From the NCBI RefSeq assembly GCF_018812025.1, contig NC_063051.1, positions 3,578,896 through 3,642,895 of the forward strand: a stretch of 64,000 nucleotides of DNA. Direction: 5' to 3'. The position numbers and the translations under genes are program-made. Within the stretch, counting starts at the first letter, position 1. Each line of letters starts with the position of its first letter. Below the pieces are notes generated by a model, which saw only the letters and a list, made by a program, of their open reading frames with translations, had not been told where the DNA came from and did not search any database. The stretch comes from Megalobrama amblycephala. Lineage: Eukaryota; Chordata; Actinopteri; Cypriniformes; Xenocyprididae. Below, piece after piece: positions 21,576 to 34,056 of this stretch.

Positions 21576-22830
21576 TTATGAATCGAGTTTAGTGGTTACT
21601 ATACAAACATGCTAAACACGGCAAAGACTCAAAGCAGCTGTGTTTTTTACTATGGCTGCACATTGATTACATAAAAAAAAAAAAAAAAAAGAATTACACA
21701 AAATGCTAATTTATTGGATTAATCAATAGTTGCTGTGAAAAGCCTCCAAAAGAAGATAATTCAAAGACACTACATTATTATAGACAAGTAAAGCAATGAA
21801 TAGGCATTACAATGCGGCTTTACAAGTCAATAGATTGATTATTTACATATAATTGAACATAAGCCTAATCACAGAACAAAATCCTTTTGGAAATCGAGTA
21901 AGGGGCTGTTTGAAAATGGTAAGAATGGTAACTTGAAAAAAAAAGGACAAAAGAATAATGAAACTGCACTGAGTCTGAAAAAAAATCTTTTGGGCAAGAG
22001 GCTATGATCTCTTTTTAAGGTGCAATTTAAGAGGGTCACGACTGAAATCCCTTGCTGAAACTAAATGCTTACAATGAAGAAATAAAGTGACTGAATCACA
22101 ATAAGGATGGAGATAGATGAAAGAGGGAGGGAGAGAAGAGGGAAGAAAGAGAATCTACAGTACACTGAGAGTCTAATACCAGCTATATGAACTAGAATAA
22201 AACTTCCCATTCTGCCTAATTTCTTTTAATACAGCAGTGAATTTAACCTCTCATCCTCCCTGCCAGCATTGTTTTAGATGGAAAGAAATGATCCCTCTCT
22301 CGTCTAGTCCATCTCAACATATTAGATATGGCATCTCAATTAAGCACCAGCTCTCTGCTCATTGTGGAGATTCACACAGGCAGAAAAGAGGAGCAATGAG
22401 GGGAAGACCTTTTCAAACCCCATTAGGTGCCACAACACACCTTATATTTGCCCACCACATAAATGTCTCCTCTAAAATGCCTGAATGAATGGTCTTTTTA
22501 TAACAGTAATAAACTCCTGGTCAAAGCATGGGCCTACTTAGCTATACAAACCATGAACAATATGAATTTATATGTTGGAACATGGAATAATTTATCTTCA
22601 AAATTATTTAAAAAAAGATATGTATATATATATATGTATTTGTGCTCTTGACGCACTGATCACAAATGAATTTATGCACAGACACATTTCAGTACATTCA
22701 CGATAATGTTTCCACATACATTCAAGATAATGTTTTTATCTGTCATGTGTATGTTGCTGTGTTTAGTAATTCTGAATGGAGCCGTGTAATGTAGTAGATA
22801 CATCCAGTCAGGTCAAGTTTGGTTTAGTGT
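21576..22830. other. intron of gene B; candidate conserved block at 22.2-22.5 kb
   Basis: No exon is seen. An A run lies near 21,672. The segment 22,230-22,450 is complex, of balanced composition and repeat-free, with CAATTAAG and CATTAGG homeodomain-like words, so it may be a conserved noncoding element. Confidence 0.3.
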
Positions 22831-23046
22831 TTTTTTTTTTTTTTTTTGCCATCTCTATATGGTTCTGCTCGGTATTGTAAGTTGACATGTCTAAAATGTA
22901 AACAAGCTCTAAAAAGCTCCAAACAAGCTCCAAACACATAGTGTACACTGAATTCTGAAAAGTTTTGTTCTTTGTTGTTTTTTTTTTTGTTTTTTTTGTA
23001 TGTGCTTTGGTGTGCATAAATTTATGAATTATATGGACTCCTTATA

Positions 23047-24243
23047 CAGTGTCCTCCACAAAGGTCAGGGAACTGGGATGGCCATGGCAGAAGCTTCATT
23101 TTGTGCTCAGTGACACATTTTTGTGTTGGTTTTGATGTTTGTTTTGGATCATTGTCCTGATGGACGATCCAACCACTGCCCATTATTGGATTTCTAGCAG
23201 AAGTGGTCAGGTTTTTATTTTTTATCTGTAAGTATTCGATAGAATCCATGATACCATGTATCTGAACAAGATGTCCAGGACCTCTGGCAGAAAAATAGGT
23301 TCACAGCATTAAAGATCCAGCAGTATATTTAACCGTGTTCATGGGTTACTTTTTATCCATGTGTGCACCAAACCCATCTGGTGGGTTTGCTGCCAAAAAG
23401 CTATTTTTTTTGTTTCATCTGACCATAGAAGCCGGTCCCATTTGAAGTTCCAGTCGTATCTGACAACTGAATATGCTGGAGTTTGTTTTTGGATGAGCAA
23501 AGAAGGATTTTTCTTGAAACCCTTCTGAACAACTTGTGGGGATGTAGGTGCTGTTTGGTAATTTTTTTAGGCTTTCTGAGACTCAAGACTCAACTAATTT
23601 CTGCAATTCTCCAGCTGTGATCCTTGAAGAGTCTTTGACCACTCAAACTTTCCTCCTCACCGCGTATTAGGACGATTTAGACACACGTCCTCTTCCAAGC
23701 AGATTTGTAACATCTTTAGTTGATTGAAACTTCTTAATTATTTCCCTGATGGTGGAAATGGGGATTTTCAATGCTTTAGCTTTTTTCTTATACCCATTTT
23801 CTATATTGTGAAGCTCAACGATCTTTTGCTGCACATCAGAACTATATTATTTGTTTTTTCTCATTGTGATGAATGATTAAGGGGATTTGGCCTTGGTGTT
23901 TACACATATTTGTACTCCTGTGGAACAGGAAGTCATGGCTGCACAATTTCATGCTCCTAGTCACCCTGGTGTGCTAAAAAATGTAAATGTGAATATACTT
24001 CAGAGATATTTTACTCAGAAGAATTTCTAGAGATGCCAATAATTGTGGCAAACGTGTTTTGGAGAAAAACATTTATTTCATAACGAGCTTTTTCCCCCAT
24101 TTTCAATTCTTTTCCTTCAATGAAAGGTTACAATTTTGTGAATTTTTTGAATGAAAGATCAAAAAGATAAACAATGCAGATTTTTTTTCACAGCCACCTT
24201 TGCTCATATTTACCAAGGGTGCCAAAATTTGTGGAGGGCACTG
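23047..24243 (-). mobile_element. Tc1-like transposon, defective
   Basis: Termini CAGTGTCCTCCACAAA and GTGGAGGGCACTG are mirror-like and flanked by TA (23,045-23,046 and 24,244-24,245). The total of 1,197 bases is close to a full-length Tc1 element. The minus strand carries transposase remains throughout. Confidence 0.85.
23060..23900 (-). pseudogene. Tc1-like transposase pseudogene
   Basis: Minus-strand frames retain recognisable pieces of the Tc1/mariner DDE transposase in the expected order. Near 23,560-23,480 is LFRRVSRKILLCSSKNKLQH, followed by a frameshift just before the motif normally read as a Trp-Ser-Asp-Glu segment (first catalytic Asp). Near 23,170-23,080 is HQDNDPKQTSKP (second catalytic Asp) and LPWPSQFPDL before the usual Asn-Pro-Ile-Glu segment, which is disrupted. 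The N-terminal DNA-binding region further right is broken by stops. The ancestral protein cut and pasted the element at TA. This copy encodes nothing intact. Confidence 0.8.
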
Positions 24244-24245
24244 TA

Positions 24246-25540
24246 TCATTTAGTCCTTTTGGAGTCTCAGAGTGTCCTTTTTTTGGAGATGCACCTAAAT
24301 TTACCTTGAAAAAAGCTTGATACAGTTTTGTGAGAATCCTTCAATCTGATGCTGGATATAGCAAATGAAGAGAAAATAAACACGTTAAACAAGATAAATG
24401 ATGTATGCTTAATTTCACAACAAGTATGCAACTAATAGCGATTAATCACAAAAAAGGTTAATTGCATAAAAAAGATTAATTGCATAAAGAATTTAATCTA
24501 TTGATAGACCTAATATATATTTTAATTAAAGTATAAAATCAAATGCACTGATACCTAATCAGGAACCGTTACCCAAACTGTTCATTTAAAACCTACTCAT
24601 TCTTGTCCAAATCACCACAGCTAATTATAACCTCTCAGTCGGAGTATGTGAGAAACCTTTTAACAACCCAAAAGGGCACTGCTAAGATTAGACTGGGCTT
24701 TCCGGTCCTGGTGAATTTGCCTGTACTTGTCCTTCACATTGTGCACAGCGTGCCCTTGGTGCTCTTGAGTACCATGACACTGGAATTAGCTCTGTTCACA
24801 GCTTGGATGACACCCTCTAAAAGATCATTGTCACATCTGAGAATGGCCACTTGAGAGCACAGCGTGATGCTCAGAGGGTCCCTAATTCACCAGCTCTATC
24901 CATTTTTCCTAATCACTTTCCTGGGTATAACAACTCACCTTATTGTCATTATCGGGTTCAGCTCTAGACAGATCCTGGCCTGCCTGAGTCGCAGATTGTC
25001 AGAACACAGGAGATAGACACAATAGTTCAAATATGAAAAACATATTTTATTTTATGTATTTAATATATTTTATATACACAAAATATATATATAAAATAAA
25101 AGATATCTTTATTAATTAATAATTCAACGTATATGAAGGGCCTCTCAAATTTCATTCCACCGTTGTATATCACTGAACAAACAAGAAACGGTTTTGGAAC
25201 TAACAGGTCAAATATTTGATACGTGTGGAAGACCTTCCAGTCCTAGAAATTGCTTCCAGACTCTCCAAGCGGTTTGAAATCTCAACAAAGCTGAAGCATA
25301 TCTTTCCTCGGAAAGCCTCTTAAATCGCATTTGCCTGAATTAGTTTCTAAATTGGGTCCAGTGGGATTGTTAACGGAGCTTCAGGATTTTTGTTCAGTAA
25401 AATGTTTTTAGACGAAAGGGATTTTGTAAGAGGACAGGACTACGTAATTATACAGTAGGTACAGTAAAGGAGAGTGTGAGTGAGAATGAGAGTAACAAAA
25501 CCATATACATTAGATTTATTTTACAATAATCAATATGTGT
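24246..25540. other. intron of gene B; candidate conserved block at 24.6-25.0 kb
   Basis: No exon with splice pair found. 24,600-24,960 is repeat-free and of balanced composition, containing CTAATTATAACC and GGAATTAGCTC homeodomain-like words. It holds an 83-codon plus-strand frame that I regard as chance. Confidence 0.3.
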
Positions 25541-25545
25541 ATGTA

Positions 25546-25550
<5 letters not shown>

Positions 25551-25591
<41 letters not shown>

Positions 25592-25593
25592 GG

Positions 25594-25650
<57 letters not shown>
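25551..25650. repeat. (GT)n-(CA)n inverted microsatellite pair
   Basis: Nineteen GT units are separated by six bases (AGGCTA region) from about 28 CA units. The two tracts are complementary and could pair as a hairpin or cruciform. Alternating purine-pyrimidine runs also favour Z-DNA. Confidence 0.95.
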
Positions 25651-25652
<2 letters not shown>

Positions 25653-25999
25653 CTTATATACTGCTTAGGTATGTGGTGTGAACAAAGGTCACGACACGTT
25701 CACACTGAACTCACTGAATGTGTCCAATGAGCTTGATATACCAGCGCTGACATTCAAACCCTGATGGAAGCATTTCTCAATGCGTAAATCTAAGGTTCTG
25801 TGGTTCAAGTTAAAGCACCTAAGAAATGAATAAGAGGGTAGAAAAGGAATGGATGGAAAGAAAGAGAGAGAGTGAAAGAGAGATGTTCTGAACTGCCCTG
25901 CAATCCCCCAAATGAAGGAGTTTGATTCACAACCTGCACTTGTCAGATCCAGCTGAGCAGCTGTGATTGAACGGCCTTTAATTAAGAGAGCTGCAGGCG

Positions 26000-26001
<2 letters not shown>

Positions 26002-26030
<29 letters not shown>
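26002..26030. repeat. (CA)n microsatellite
   Basis: Fourteen uninterrupted CA units. Confidence 0.95.
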
Positions 26031-26032
<2 letters not shown>

Positions 26033-26689
26033 AGCTTAGCTGTTGTCCCGCTGGAGTAATGACTCTGTTTAGCTGTGCAGAGCAGAAAACAGCCCTCGGA
26101 CTTTAGCATCAATCTTCACAGCCATTTGTTTTACTGACCACAGATTGAACTGTGGACAACTGCTGCTGTGACTGAGCCACGCACCCTCATTTTTCTCAGT
26201 TTCACAGAGCTTGTCGGCTCACAGCAGAGACATAATATGGCAGATAAGGTGAGACTACTGTGCAACTGCTCTGGAATAAATGCAAGATGAATGAGTCCTT
26301 ATAAACACATTCATGCAAGTGCTCACACGTTTCAGATTCTGACAGATTTATAACATCTGATATGAGGGTAATGGTTTGGGATCCCAAGCAGGGGTAACTG
26401 AAGAACTGGACACTGAACATGGCAATAACATGAGCCATCTGTCTGTATTCTTGTCTGTAACTACATAAAGACACAGCTGCTATTTTTCTTTGCTAGACTG
26501 CGATATAACTTGACAATGGATGAGAATCAAGAGACAGGGTTTTTATGGAATGATTTTCATGGTGCTTGTTTCCATTAATGGAATGTCTGCATTTTTTCAC
26601 ACTGTAATGTCTGCAATATATAATATATGCATCAGAGTCTTTAAATAATGCTTGGAATCATACAAAACCAGTATAATTTGTAAACAAAT

Positions 26690-27010
26690 GGTATAATGAC
26701 ATGAATAATAATAATAAAATAAATGAATGCTCTTAATTTAAAAATATTTAAAATATTATTTAAATTATTAAAATAAAAAAATGAAATAAAATAAACTAAA
26801 AATAAATGTATAAATAAAAATAATATTAATACAAATAAATTAAATTAATAATTTAATTTAAATACATATATAAACATTTAAAACAAATATTTAAACATTT
26901 AAAGAAAATTCATACTGATTTATTATGATGATGATTAATAATATTAAAATATTATTAGTATTATTTATCATCATCATCATCAATACTAAATATCTAAAAT
27001 AATCAATACT
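26690..27010. repeat. AT-rich low-complexity tract
   Basis: AATA, TAAA and ATTA words dominate, with a short CATCATCATCAT run near 26,969. No gene. Confidence 0.8.
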
Positions 27011-27275
27011 GATATATTCACTGAATACGTTTTACAATTTGCAGTGACCAAACACGCATAGCATTTTGAATTGATTTCTAATTTGTTATTATTGTTCTGT
27101 CGAAATATAAAATGTATCTCATCATTTCAGGACAGGCTAAACATTGCCCTTGCTTATTAAAAATAGCATCACAAAAGAACCGGAATCGTTAAGTGGAATT
27201 GGCATCGGAGCCAGAACAGTAAAATTCCTTTCATTCTAAATTCTCATCCTTATGCTGGCCTGATGAGTAACATAC

Positions 27276-27456
27276 CCGCCCCTGAATCTGTGACATCAGC
27301 GTCTTTATGCTCCACTGTTTCCTCCATGTCATCAGATGTTTTCTTCTCATAAAGTTCAGGCACGCAGAAGTCCATCTGAGTCTCTAGAGGACACATGTAA
27401 TGGATCAGATCTCCTTTGCATATCTCCAGGAATGGGTACGCATTTAGACTCCTTTC
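27276..27456 (-). CDS. internal coding exon of unrecognised gene B
   Basis: On the minus strand TTTTTTCCTGTAG precedes the exon and GCGG|GTATGT follows it. The only open frame (starting GAA-AGG-AGT) gives 60 codons plus one base. The peptide begins ERSLNAYPFLEICKGDLIHY, continues with a Cys-containing stretch (CPLETQMDFC) and becomes acidic toward the end. The leftover base joins in frame to the terminal exon at 18,836-19,149. Three Cys spaced by 8 residues each may be structural, but no family is recognised. A second possible acceptor five bases inside the exon would allow joining to the exon candidate at 35,712-35,773. This is the best coding call in the window; the function is unknown. Confidence 0.6.
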
Positions 27457-28856
27457 CTACAGGAAAAAATAAAAGAGAAAAATGATTAACGTTGCATACT
27501 CACAATGTCTCAGCTGCATAAATGCTGTGGCCCTGTATGTGCAGTGCTAAAACCACCAAGGAACACTGCTTCAACCACAATAATAATAAAAATAATAATA
27601 TTCTGGAAAATATCTCCATATATTTCCATGCAAGAAAGAATATCATATGACTTTGAATGGCAAGATAAGTATAAATAATGAAAGAATTGTTCGTTTTGGA
27701 TGAACTATTCCTTTTAAAGTTCCTTTAAAAAAATCTGCTAATTATACACAATTGTAAATTTCTCATGCATTTCACCAGAAGGTTATATCAAACTGTTGGG
27801 TAACATGATTTAGCTATTCTAATATTATTTAGGCAACATAATAGCTATATAAACATCAAACCAGGAACTGAAAAATTAGTGGTGACACCAAGTTATTTGC
27901 TCTTTAATACATTCGGTACTAATTATTTCTCTTCATTATAGCTAAGAAGGGAATGACACTGTCCTCTCCAAAAGACCTTCAATGATGTCCCACCTCATTA
28001 GAATCAAACTTAGGCCAGACCTTTACTGATCAAACACACCAGCCTTATGACAACTTTGCAGCTGGACTAGGCAGGAGTTTACACCAATTAGTCTTCCTTT
28101 AATGAAGCAGCCTCATTAAGGACCAAATGCCACTGTAATGATCTGAAAGAACAATGCAAAACAGCAAGCTGATCAGACTGTTTCCCAAATAAAATCGCTA
28201 AGCGTGAAATTGTGAACTAAGGTTAAGACATTCGGGACTATTATTTAGATATAACAGCTCTAGCGTGTTTTAACAAATGGCCAAAACATTTAGATGTAAA
28301 TAAACCACTGTCACTTATCAGCCCGAAGTTTTAAATCTCTATTTATTCATTTCATTCCATACTACCAAAGCAATTGCCTTAGTTTTATTTTTAGATATAA
28401 TATAATAATTTATATCATAAAGCTCACATGTAACCAACGACTAGAAGCTTATTGTTTCAGAATACGTTCAAATAAGAATAGATTTAAAATGCATAAAATA
28501 AGAATGTGAGAGCATTGGATATTACATGTCATAAAACATCATTAAGGTTTATCTATACAGAACCAGAATACATGTGCAGAAAATACTTTGCGATGTATGG
28601 TAATAAAAATGCAGATGCTAGCAACATCAGACAGGGCTGCAATATCCTTTTGTACTGTGAATGATTTGATATATATTTATATATGTGGAGGATGTTATAT
28701 TCCACCAAGCCCTCAGGATAGAACTGTGCTTCCATAATTGTAATGGCTCTTCATGCTAAGAGCTTTGTTTTGATACAGTAACACTGTTTAGAATGGCCCA
28801 TAGAAAACACAAGTGCCACAGTAAAACAAGATACAGGCCAGACACAAACAAATATA
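27457..28856. other. intron of gene B with a candidate conserved element
   Basis: Repeat-free in the middle. 27,940-28,150 has balanced composition and several homeodomain-type words: CTCATTAG, CAATTAGTC, TTTAATGAAG and CTCATTAAGG. The flanks are ordinary AT-rich intron. Confidence 0.35.
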
Positions 28857-29039
28857 CACTGCCCGGCCAAAAAAAAAAAAAAAGAAGAAGAAAAAAAAAG
28901 TCGCTGTTTAAATAGGCAAATGCTTAAGAGTCTGTGATTGGATCATTATTGCAGTGATTATTATGTTTCTAGCATGTTGTATGTTCTTCTAACCCTAAGT
29001 GAAGGAGTGTCTAGCTTTTCATTTCTTAAACAACCATGT

Positions 29040-29310
29040 AAGAGGACACATCATGGCCATATTCCAGGATGACAATGTCAAGATTCATCAGGCTCAAATT
29101 GTGAAAGAATGGTTGGGCATGCAGAATCATTTTACACATGAATTGACAGACCTTAAATTCATTTAAAGTCTTTGGGATGTGCTGGACACTTTACAGACTG
29201 CTTGACTCTTGAATTGTCAATACAAGATCTTGACCAAAAAAATAATTCACCTCTCGATGGAAAAATATCACAACATTTATTTCAATCAAGAGGTGCATCA
29301 TTTTTTATAA
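29040..29310 (+). pseudogene. Tc1-like transposase remnant (C-terminal part)
   Basis: The plus strand reads FQDDNVKIHQAQIVKEWLGM, matching the transposase motif around the second catalytic Asp. It is followed by SLWDVLDTL, matching the Leu-Trp-Asp segment usually downstream. Stops separate the pieces and the N-terminal half is missing. It is a non-functional relic of a lineage different from the copy at 23-24 kb. Confidence 0.7.
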
Positions 29311-29575
29311 GCATGACATTACACTTTTTTTCAGAGCTGCTGTATAGATAAATTAACTAAACAAACAACTAATGATTTTTACAATGGAAATGAATCAATT
29401 CTGAACTTAAGCTGCACAATGACACAATTTTCCTCTATAGCTGCTGTACAGCCAAAACAAACTTTGTTACATTATTTTCCTGCTATCACTGCAAAGCTGA
29501 TTTGAAACAATCTGCACTGTAAAAAGCGCTATCTAAATAAAGGTAATAACTTCACTTAAGCATTTGCCTATTTAA

Positions 29576-30571
29576 AGGTGCAATATGTAAGAATTTTGCA
29601 GTGTTATATATTTTGTTCACTTGAGTACTTACAACATCCCAAATGTTTGCAACTATTTGTAAATTGTGAGAAAATTGCAATTTTAACCAAGGCTCCGGGA
29701 CGTGTGAGGAGTCGCCTGTCAATTGCGTCATACCCGCGTTGCCCTCGGTTTCCAGTTTAATTTTGTAGAAACCATGGAAACACCAAAGACGCTTTAATAT
29801 ATTATATGTTTTAATAGACAATGGAACAACTGTTTTGATATGTTTATAGACAGAAAACTAATTATTGTTATATAGCTCAACACATTTAGTCTTATTGTTT
29901 AAATCTAATTTTCTTGATTTTTTTTTTGCGAGTACCATGCTTTACCATGCCTCAGAGAAAACACTATTTTGTCAAGTAGCTAACATAGCATAATCAGATG
30001 CAGCTTTATTTTTAGTAACACTAATACAGCATTTTCTCCATCATACAATACCTTTTAAAATTAATTACATGCCATTTATCAACACAAGCCATCCAGCATT
30101 TAATATGATATTCTAAAACTGATCTATCTTACTGCAGTGTGCAACAAGTGTCTCACAGGAGCCGCTGAGTGAACGCTCAGAGTAACGTTAATCATTTTCA
30201 ACACACTCAAATGTATCTAATATGATAAACAGAGCTGTGTTACCTCATACTCATGTTAAGAAAAGCGGAAGCGGTGCCGGCGACTGTGGCATAATAAAAG
30301 TTCTTTTGCCCGTAGCGTGTGTTGTGCAATCGCTCCAGCGGCCTCATTCAGCTCCCACAACACACGGTCCTGCTCTGCTTCATACCACAATAACGTTAAA
30401 AATCGCATCTATTTACATGATTTGTTCCCGAGTCCCATCCCAATGCTTTTCCACGACTGTTGAGATGAAGACCACATATCCCAAGATTCCGCACTTAAAC
30501 TTGGCGTCATCAAGCTATGCCTTTGTTTTGAATAGACCTCTAGCGAACAGAAAATATTACATAGTGCACCT
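29576..30571. mobile_element. AGGTGCAATATGTAA-type TTAA MITE
   Basis: AGGTGCAATATGTAA at the left and TTACATAGTGCACCT at the right lie between TTAA copies (29,572-29,575 and 30,572-30,575). The surrounding Tc1 arm gives the empty site TATTTAAACAG by comparison with its mirror at 28,908. Open frames inside have no recognised product. Confidence 0.8.
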
Positions 30572-30894
30572 TTAAATCCAAACAGCAACTTTTTTTTTTT
30601 TTTTTTGGCAGTGTATATGTACAAAAATGTGCACAGGCAAACTTAGACACATGTCATTCATTAACAAAATAACTTGATGGTCACAATAAATAATTATTAT
30701 AAAATCTCCACATTTACTCAAAGAGATAAAGAAACTTTTGAAAATCAAAAATTAAGGATTAACTGGCAGTGTTAAATGTTAAAGACTGGAAGAAAAAAAA
30801 TCATCTTGAAGGAAAATTTTTATGAAATTTTATGAAAAAAGAAAATAATACAGATTTTTTTGGCATATAATTTTACATAAAGAAAGTTTATTAA

Positions 30895-31456
30895 AGCTGC
30901 GGTATGTAATTTCTTTGACAGTACTAAAGCATAAAAATACCATAATATTTTTGCAGAGATTTAGGAAACATGCCAAGTTAAAATACTTGTTTCTCTGTAA
31001 AACAATGCTACAGCCAGTTATTCTACTTTGAAATGTGCATTCTGTGTCGAAATGTCTGTTTTTGCTTTGGTCTGTGTGACCCCGCACGCTTCCAATGTAC
31101 TCAATAGTATTTTGACACCCCAGGTTGTCAATTGGTGGAAAACACAGCATATTGTAGCCATGGAAGCCAGGAAACAAACTAGGTCAGAGGTCGCAGATTC
31201 TACCCGACCTAAAAAGCCTCGGCAATAAAAACATCGCAAATGTATAACTGATCAAACATTGCAAACGTATAAATTAGTTGATCAAGCTTTCTATTTTTAA
31301 CTGTGCTCGTTCCTGTTGCGTGTTCTCAATCTGGCAACTTGCGTGAGCGACAAGTCTGAGGAAGCAGGGGCAGAGCAAACAACTCTCTCCAATATTTTGA
31401 ATTTGAACTGCAGTACCCATTTCAGCCGCTAGTTGTCAGTATGACATGCTGCACCT
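30895..31456. mobile_element. AGCTGCGGTATGTAA-type TTAA MITE
   Basis: TTAA (30,891-30,894), AGCTGCGGTATGTAA, then at the right ATGCTGCACCT and TTAA (31,457-31,460). The right half (CTCGTTCCTG through CTGCACCT) also occurs at 61,345-61,518. No coding capacity. Confidence 0.75.
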
Positions 31457-31567
31457 TTAAGAATTTGTGCATTGTGACATTATTTTTATGACAATTAAGC
31501 ATGTTTCCCCAGTTCTCTGGATTGTAATGTGAAATAATTATACAATGAATATATATAGAGATTTTAA

Positions 31568-32527
31568 AGGTGCCATCGAATTGAAAATTGAATTTACCTC
31601 GGCATAGTTGAATAACAAGAGTTCAATACATGGAAATGACATACAGTGAGTCTCAAACTCCATTGTTTCCTCCTTCTTATATAAATCTCATTTGTTTAAA
31701 AGACCTCCGAACAACAGGCAAATCTCAACATAACACCGACTGTTACGTAACAGTCGGGATTATTAATATGTATGCCCCCAGTATTTGCATATGCCAGCTC
31801 ATGTTCAAAGGCATTACACAAGGGCAACCAGTATTAACGTCTGGATCTGTGCACAGCTGAATCATCAGACTATGTAAGCAAGCAAGAACAATAGCGAAAA
31901 ATGGCAGATGGAGCAATAATAACTGACATGATCCATGATATCATGATATTTTTAGTGATATTTGTAAATTGTTTTTCTAAATGTTTCGTTAGCATGTTGC
32001 TAATGTACTGTTAAATGTGGTTAAAGTTACCATCGTTTCTTACTGTATTCACGGAGACAAGAGCCGTCGCTATTTTCATTTTTAAACACTTGCAGTCTGT
32101 ATAATTCATAAACACAACTTCATTCTTTATAAATCTCTCCAACAGTGTGTAATGTTAGCTTTAGCCACGGAGCACTATCAAACTCATTGAGAAACAAATG
32201 TAAACATCCAAATAAATACTGTACTTACGCGATTAGACATTTTGCATGACAAACACTTTGTAAAGATCCATTTTGAGGGTTATATTAGCTGTGTGAACTT
32301 TGTTTATGCACTGTTTAAGGCAGTCGCGAGCTCGGGGGCGGGAGCGTGAGCATTTAAAGGGGCCGCAGCCTAAATCGGCTCATATTTAATGATGCCCCAA
32401 AATAGGCAGTTAAAAAAATTTATTAAAAAAAAATCTAGGGGGTATTTTGAGCTGAAACTTCACAGACACATTCAGGGGACACCTTAGACTTATATTACAT
32501 CTTTTAAAAAGACGTTCTACGGCACCT
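31568..32527. mobile_element. AGGTGCC-type TTAA MITE (same orientation as 9,224)
   Basis: TTAA (31,564-31,567), AGGTGCCATCGAA, and at the right TTCTACGGCACCT then TTAT. It is near-identical over long stretches to the copies at 9,224 and 20,611. The core palindrome GACTGTTACGTAACAGTC lies at 31,738-31,755. Confidence 0.85.
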
Positions 32528-33767
32528 TTATAGATTTATACTTGAATACAATTAAAGTGATATAGAATAGAATTAATGGAAATTAGGGGCTAAAATGTGC
32601 TAATTGTCATGAAAATAATGTCACAATACAATAAAAATCTTAATTATCTTAAAAGTAGGCTTTTTGCAAAATATAATTTCTTCATTTGATGTTCAGGCAA
32701 AGTATGAGTTTCCGACCCAGGAAAACAGAGAAGTGGAGTTGAAGTTGTTTAGTAGTTTCACTGTTCTCTTTCTCATGGCTAATTGATTGGTTTTATTCTA
32801 ATCCTCTGTAAAAGAGTAATGCTCTAAGCAGAATGAATCACCTGATACACATAAAGACTACAGCCCTTAGGGGCCCACATGCAAATGAGAGCACATCTCC
32901 TTGAACCGGGAGCGATAATGAGTGCGAGAAAAAAAACAAAGACAATCCACTCCACACTGTCGCCCCCATGAAAACAATGTCAAAACACCAAAGCGAGAAA
33001 CAGCAATAAGCAAATTGCAAAAACCTGTCTGTAATACTTTAGTTTGTTCACCTTCAAGAATGAGCATTAATATACTGTACATTTAGGTTATACTGTACGT
33101 TTCTGGTCCTTTCACAGCTTTCAGTCTCTTATAATACAGCTATTTGATTGCTGTTCACCAACTGTGTCAACTAGCATTGCAGTAATAACTATCTTCCAGA
33201 CACCTCATTAGTGTAACAGCTTGTGCTCTCCATCACGGCTCTGAGCGACACTTTCAGTCAGACAACAAGCACTTAGAAGACTAATATAAAAAACACCTTT
33301 TACACCTTTCATACATATTGTTTAATCTAATAATGAACCTAATTACCCCCTACGAGATTTAATGATGATTAATAAAGCATATAGCTTGCAGTACATGCAC
33401 ACTAGGTATGAAAGAGCCAGCGGTGCTCCGAGCAGCAAAGTCTTTGCGATAACTTTGACTATCTTTGTAAACATTACTGTAGGTGTCAAGGGGACAACAG
33501 GTAATATTTGCACTTTAAAAGCTAATATCCTTTGCAACTGATATATACGATCATGTTATAAAATGATCACGGCTTGTAAATTGTGCTGTCGAGTACAAAT
33601 GAAAAGAAGCGAATAAAACTAGTGTGGAGAAAGGTCTGTTTAGTTTCACCTCAAAATTTTGCCTTTAAATGATCAGTATAACCACCAGTGAGTAAGTGAT
33701 TTCTATTTATCTGAACTCTAAGTGAACTGGTTGCTAGAGTGGTTACTAACAGGCCCAAGTCTCTATG
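32528..33767. other. intron-like sequence with candidate regulatory words
   Basis: No exon seen. 32,830-33,050 is repeat-free and contains the octamer ATGCAAAT (32,879-32,886). 33,280-33,400 contains CTAATTACC and GATGATTAATAA words. Both are candidate conserved noncoding elements. Confidence 0.3.
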
Positions 33768-34056
33768 GCCCTGTTTACACCTGGTATTAAGATGCGTTTT
33801 GGTTGATCGGATCACAAGTAGATGAGAGAGACACATTCCCGTTTACACCTGGTGTTTTAATCCATGTCTTTTGCCCACTTTCGACCACTATGGGCCTATG
33901 GGTGTTTTTTTTTTCAGATCTTTAGATGTAATGGACAAAATAAGCTTGCACAATTGACCCTTCGCTAAGCCACGCCCGAAAACCGCCACAGGCCAATCGT
34001 GGTTTAGCAACCGTTACTAGGCGCGGGAGGTCTGTCAAGCTTTCGAGCGAGGGAAC

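Larger units (their letters stand above)
28857..30613 (+). mobile_element. Tc1-like element split by a TTAA MITE
   Basis: CACTGCCCGGCCAAAAA at the left and TTTTTGGCAGTG at the right are flanked by TA (28,855-28,856 and 30,614-30,615). AGTCGCTGTTTAAATAGGC and CTTAAG words of the left arm are mirrored on the right, but the right arm is interrupted at TTAA by the element at 29,576-30,571. Without it the transposon is about 760 bases, so it was already internally deleted. Confidence 0.8.

Noticed and set aside
31630..31860. Similar 65-78-residue frames at 9,295, 31,630 and 63,672
   Set aside because: They are the same transposon sequence read three times; the similarity reflects MITE homology, not a gene family. 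No transposase features.
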